Assembly (NCBI GenBank): GCA_017483425.1
Contig: JAFUWM010000222.1
Span: 1-7,383, forward strand
DNA from: Lachnospiraceae bacterium
GTDB lineage: Bacteria; Bacillota; Clostridia; Lachnospirales; Lachnospiraceae
Reading direction: 5' to 3'
Length of the DNA stretch: 7,383 nt
The notes below the pieces were generated by a model. It was not told where the DNA came from. It did no database searches and saw only the letters and a list, made by a program, of their open reading frames with translations. Shown piece by piece: positions 4,706 through 7,383 of the stretch. A program made the position numbers and the translations under genes. Position 1 is the first letter of the stretch, and each line of letters opens with the position of its first letter.

Positions 4706-7159
4706 ATGGATAATAAACCCAGAGCAAGGCAAAAAAGAGTAGGAGAAGGCGGAAAAGGGGTTACGCTTCACGGGCCGACAGGCATGGGGCAGGTTGGTTC
4801 AGGCTCCGCAATGGGCGGAGGCGCTTACGGCGGCGGTAAACGGGACGGCGGCGGTGGAGGCGGCAAAATGGGGATGATAATCGCTCTCATTGTGCTGCTC
4901 CTTGGCGGAGGCGGCGCGGGAATGTCTTCATTCCTCGGAGGCGGAGATGCCTCATCATATGAGGAGCAGGCGCAGAGTACCGCAGGCCAGCAGTCACAGA
5001 CGGCACAGCCCCAGACGGCCTCGCAGCAGACGGGGGCGGCTTCATCGGGAACATCCTATGCGGGAAGCTCCCTTGCCGGGCTTTTTGGCAATGTAAGCTC
5101 TACTTCTGCCGGATGGACAGATAAAGCAAATACAGGTGTACTGGACACCTCTGTCGATCCTTCCGCAAGAAACAGATATACGACGATACGGGGCAACGGT
5201 GACGACATCGTTACGATAATGGTCTATATGTGCGGTACCGATCTTGAGTCAAGAAGCGGTATGGCGACAAATGACCTTACGGAGATGTCAAAGGCAATGC
5301 TGTCTGACAATGTGAATCTGATCGTATACACCGGAGGCTGCAAGGGCTGGAAGAATAATGTCATAAGCAGCAGGACGAACCAGATATACCAGATCAAAAA
5401 CGGCGGTCTCAAATGCCTGGAGAATGACCTTGGAAGCAAGGCGATGACGGATCCCGCCACGCTGACGAGTTTCATCAAATATTGCAGCAGCAATTATCCG
5501 GCGGACAGGAATATGCTCATATTCTGGGATCATGGCGGCGGCTCGATATCAGGGTACGGCTATGACGAAAAGTTCGCGGGCAGTGGCTCAATGTCGCTTG
5601 CAGGCATAAATACAGCGCTAAAGAACGCAGGGATAAAATATGACTTCATAGGCTTCGATGCCTGCCTCATGGCGACTGTCGAGACCGACCTGATGGCAGC
5701 GGAGTACGCCGACTACATGATAGCTTCGGAGGAGACTGAGCCGGGAGTAGGCTGGTATTATACAAACTGGCTCACGGCACTTTCAAAGAATACCTCAATG
5801 CCGACCATAGAGATAGGGAAGAATATAGTTGATGATTTTGTAGATGTGTGCGCCCGCAGCTGCTATGGACAAAAGACCACGCTGTCTGTCGTTGATCTTG
5901 CAGAGCTCTCTGCAACCGTGGGCGACGATTTCAAGTCCTTTTCACAGGATACGACTCAGCTCATAAAGGACGGTGAATACAAGGTCGTCTCTGATGCAAG
6001 GAGCAATGTGAGGGAGTTTGCGACGTCATCAAGGATCGACCAGATAGACCTTGTGAATTTCGCGCAGAATCTGGGGACAGACAAGGGCAAGGCACTCTCC
6101 GATACTCTGCTCTCGTCGGTAAAGTATAACCGTACTTCCTCAAATATGACGGACGCATACGGTATATCGATATACTTCCCCTACCGCAAGACCTCTTCCG
6201 TTAGCAAAGCTGTAAGTACATACGATCAGATAGGCATTGATTCGGAGTACTCATCCTGTATACGTGAGTTTGCAAGCATCGAGCTTTCGGGACAGGCTGC
6301 CGGAGGAGGAAACTCATACAGCGGAACGATACCTTCGCCACTGACCGTGCTGCTGGGCGGAGGATCATCGGGCTCGTCCCAGGGCGGTTCAATGCAGAGT
6401 CTGGGACAGCTCACGGATATGATATCAATGCTTTCTGGAATGTCCGGCGCATCGGATATATTCAGCGGCAGGAGCTTATCGGATGAGGATACGGCGCAGT
6501 ATATAGCTGATAATACATTTGACGCGGGACTCCTCACATGGCAGGAGGACTCTGACGGAAAGCAGTATTTATCGCTTCCTGACGATCAGTGGAGCCTCGT
6601 ACATTCCGTTGACCTTAATATGTACTATGATAACGGTGAGGGATACGTGGATATGGGACTTGATAACCTTTATTCCTTTGATGATAAGGGAAACCTGATC
6701 CCGGATGTTGACGGCACCTGGATATCCATAGATGCCCAGCCCGTGGCTTACTATCATACTGATACCGTGGATGACGGAGACAACTATACTATAACCGGAT
6801 ATGTGCCTGCAATGCTTAACGGGGAGAGGGTGAAGCTCATCCTTATATTTGATAATGAAAACCCTTATGGATATGTGGCGGGCGCAGATCCTGACTATGA
6901 CGATTCCGAGACGGAAACTGTATCAAGGGGACTGATAGACCTGCAGGACGATGACGAGCTGCAGTTCCTGTGCGACTACTATTCATATGACGGGACGTTT
7001 AATGACAGTTACTATCTGGGCGAGCCTATGACAGTCGATACCTCAAAGCTTGAGATCACCAACACCGATATAGGCCACAGTTGGATAGCCCTTTATAAGT
7101 TCACCGATATCTACGATCAAAGCTATTGGACTGATGCGTTGAAATACTACCTGGATTAA
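4706..7159 (+). CDS. Membrane-anchored clostripain-family (peptidase C11) cysteine protease
   Basis: An 817-residue protein. Residues 1-54 are basic and very Gly-rich, with no hydrophobic stretch. Residues 57-75 (MIIALIVLLLGGGGAGMSSF) are a single membrane anchor with positive charges before it, so the rest should face outward. Residues 80-160 are a Gln/Thr/Ser/Ala-rich spacer. Residues about 166-530 form the C11 caspase-like domain: the first strand DIVTIMVYMCGTDLES (167-182), catalytic His276 in FWDHGGG, and catalytic Cys320 in GFDACLMATVE. Family members usually cut after Arg or Lys and are often activated by self-cleavage. Residues 540-595 are a Gly/Ser/Met-rich linker. Residues about 600-817 are an acidic, Asp/Tyr-rich region (FDDKGNLIPDVDG, DPDYDDSETE) that I cannot assign. 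Codon use resembles its neighbours. It appears monocistronic; substrates are unknown. Confidence 0.88.
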   Translation: MDNKPRARQKRVGEGGKGVTLHGPTGMGQVGSGSAMGGGAYGGGKRDGGGGGGKMGMIIALIVLLLGGGGAGMSSFLGGGDASSYEEQAQSTAGQQSQTAQPQTASQQTGAASSGTSYAGSSLAGLFGNVSSTSAGWTDKANTGVLDTSVDPSARNRYTTIRGNGDDIVTIMVYMCGTDLESRSGMATNDLTEMSKAMLSDNVNLIVYTGGCKGWKNNVISSRTNQIYQIKNGGLKCLENDLGSKAMTDPATLTSFIKYCSSNYPADRNMLIFWDHGGGSISGYGYDEKFAGSGSMSLAGINTALKNAGIKYDFIGFDACLMATVETDLMAAEYADYMIASEETEPGVGWYYTNWLTALSKNTSMPTIEIGKNIVDDFVDVCARSCYGQKTTLSVVDLAELSATVGDDFKSFSQDTTQLIKDGEYKVVSDARSNVREFATSSRIDQIDLVNFAQNLGTDKGKALSDTLLSSVKYNRTSSNMTDAYGISIYFPYRKTSSVSKAVSTYDQIGIDSEYSSCIREFASIELSGQAAGGGNSYSGTIPSPLTVLLGGGSSGSSQGGSMQSLGQLTDMISMLSGMSGASDIFSGRSLSDEDTAQYIADNTFDAGLLTWQEDSDGKQYLSLPDDQWSLVHSVDLNMYYDNGEGYVDMGLDNLYSFDDKGNLIPDVDGTWISIDAQPVAYYHTDTVDDGDNYTITGYVPAMLNGERVKLILIFDNENPYGYVAGADPDYDDSETETVSRGLIDLQDDDELQFLCDYYSYDGTFNDSYYLGEPMTVDTSKLEITNTDIGHSWIALYKFTDIYDQSYWTDALKYYLD

Positions 7160-7161
7160 AC

Positions 7162-7190
7162 TTGCAATTCATGGAGTGATTTAGTATAAT
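7162..7190 (+). promoter_or_regulatory. Promoter of the tRNA-Trp transcription unit
   Basis: TTGCAA (7162-7167), 17 bp, TATAAT (7185-7190). It starts 3 bp after the protease stop codon. Initiation would be near 7197, about 50 bases before the tRNA. Confidence 0.65.
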
Positions 7191-7192
7191 TT

Positions 7193-7244
7193 CTGCGTTG
7201 TGCAAACGGGATGCTTTATTTTCATGAGCATTTGCACGACGCAG
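7193..7244 (+). repeat. Long near-perfect inverted repeat between the promoter and tRNA-Trp
   Basis: CTGCGTTGTGCAA (7193-7205) pairs with TTGCACGACGCAG (7232-7244), 13 pairs with one G-U. After a 5-base bulge (7206-7210), ATGCT (7211-7215) pairs with AGCAT (7227-7231), leaving an 11-base AT-rich loop. TTTATA follows directly, then the tRNA. It could terminate protease transcription, act as a processing signal in the tRNA precursor, or bind a protein as DNA. Confidence 0.75.
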
Positions 7245-7249
7245 TTTAT

Positions 7250-7321
7250 AGGGGAATGATGCAATGGCTAGCCTGGCGGTCTCCAAAACCGCTCATGGGG
7301 GTTCGAATCCCTCTTCCCCTG
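7250..7321 (+). tRNA. tRNA-Trp (anticodon CCA)
   Basis: A 72-base cloverleaf. The acceptor AGGGGAA (7250-7256) pairs fully with TTCCCCT (7314-7320), with discriminator G7321. The D-arm is ATGC-AATGGCTA-GCCT with one mismatch, a weak stem. The anticodon arm is GCGGT-CTCCAAA-ACCGC (perfect stem), giving anticodon CCA for UGG. The variable loop is TCAT, and the T-arm is GGGGG-TTCGAAT-CCCTC with one G-U pair. The 3' CCA is not encoded and must be added after processing. It resembles the Bacillus tRNA-Trp in its acceptor and anticodon arms. Confidence 0.95.
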
Positions 7322-7326
7322 TCTTG

Positions 7327-7359
7327 AAAGCCGCAAACTCAAGGGTTTGCGGCTTTGAA
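7327..7359 (+). terminator. Strong terminator hairpin after tRNA-Trp
   Basis: AAAGCCGCAAAC (7327-7338) and GTTTGCGGCTTT (7345-7356) are a perfect 12-bp inverted repeat with a 6-base loop. The T-run is short (CTTT, then GAAATTT), but the flanking A and T runs make it look bidirectional. It starts 5 bases after the tRNA. The remaining bases to 7383 are AT-rich, and no gene can be read there. Confidence 0.8.
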
Positions 7360-7383
7360 ATTTAAAAGGTAATCAAAAAGTAA

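Noticed and set aside
4796..4927. DNA repeat array or CRISPR-like element
   Set aside because: The GGC/GGA-rich DNA only encodes the Gly-rich N-terminus of the protease; no regular repeat-spacer pattern.
7357..7383. Start of secE after tRNA-Trp, a common Firmicutes neighbour
   Set aside because: Too few bases remain, with no SD or start codon visible, and a terminator hairpin intervenes.

Overview
The window reads as a chromosomal segment of a Gram-positive anaerobe of the Clostridia, most likely Lachnospiraceae. The indications are strong AGGAGG-type ribosome binding sites, consensus sigma-A promoters, heavy use of ATA and AGA/AGG codons at moderate GC, a clostripain-family protease with a glycine-rich membrane-anchored N-terminus, a YitT-family membrane protein, and a tRNA-Trp close to the Firmicutes type. 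The assignment is by resemblance only; no rRNA or other phylogenetic marker is present.

Layout. (1) Positions 1-1293, + strand: the last 30 codons of a probable CPA1-type cation/proton antiporter overlap by ATGA the start of an ECF-type sigma factor (92-613). Two small proteins follow (636-905 and 958-1230). Each begins with a classic double-glycine secretion leader and carries a polar cargo of about 70 residues. A rho-independent terminator closes the unit. No anti-sigma factor and no peptidase-containing ABC exporter are visible here. This sigma factor plus paired double-glycine peptides is the least explained part of the window.

(2) Positions 1319-2396, + strand: a perfect sigma-A promoter (TTGACA, 17 bp, TATAAT) drives a Cys-type glutathione peroxidase and an OhrR-type peroxide-sensing MarR repressor with Cys15, Tyr29 and Tyr40 in the expected places. 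The promoter spacer contains AATTAAATT, the core of the known OhrR operator, so an autoregulated organic-peroxide defence operon is predicted, with a peroxidase in place of the usual Ohr.

(3) Positions 2382-3300, + strand: a promoter inside the 3' end of ohrR leads to a YitT/DUF2179 membrane protein.

(4) Positions 3365-4486, - strand: a cation diffusion facilitator, convergent with the YitT gene. Its N/D and D/D transmembrane metal ligands suggest Mn2+ (or Fe2+) export rather than Zn2+. Its extended -10 promoter lies so close to the ATG, with no Shine-Dalgarno, that the mRNA may be leaderless.

(5) Positions 4611-7159, + strand: a divergently transcribed 817-residue membrane-anchored clostripain-family (C11) cysteine protease with an unassigned acidic C-terminal domain.

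(6) Positions 7162-7356, + strand: a promoter, a long near-perfect hairpin, tRNA-Trp(CCA) and a strong terminator hairpin.

The segment looks like several independent transcription units, not one pathway. Shared themes are stress and ion handling (antiporter, peroxide defence, metal efflux) and cell-surface or secreted products (double-glycine peptides, anchored protease).
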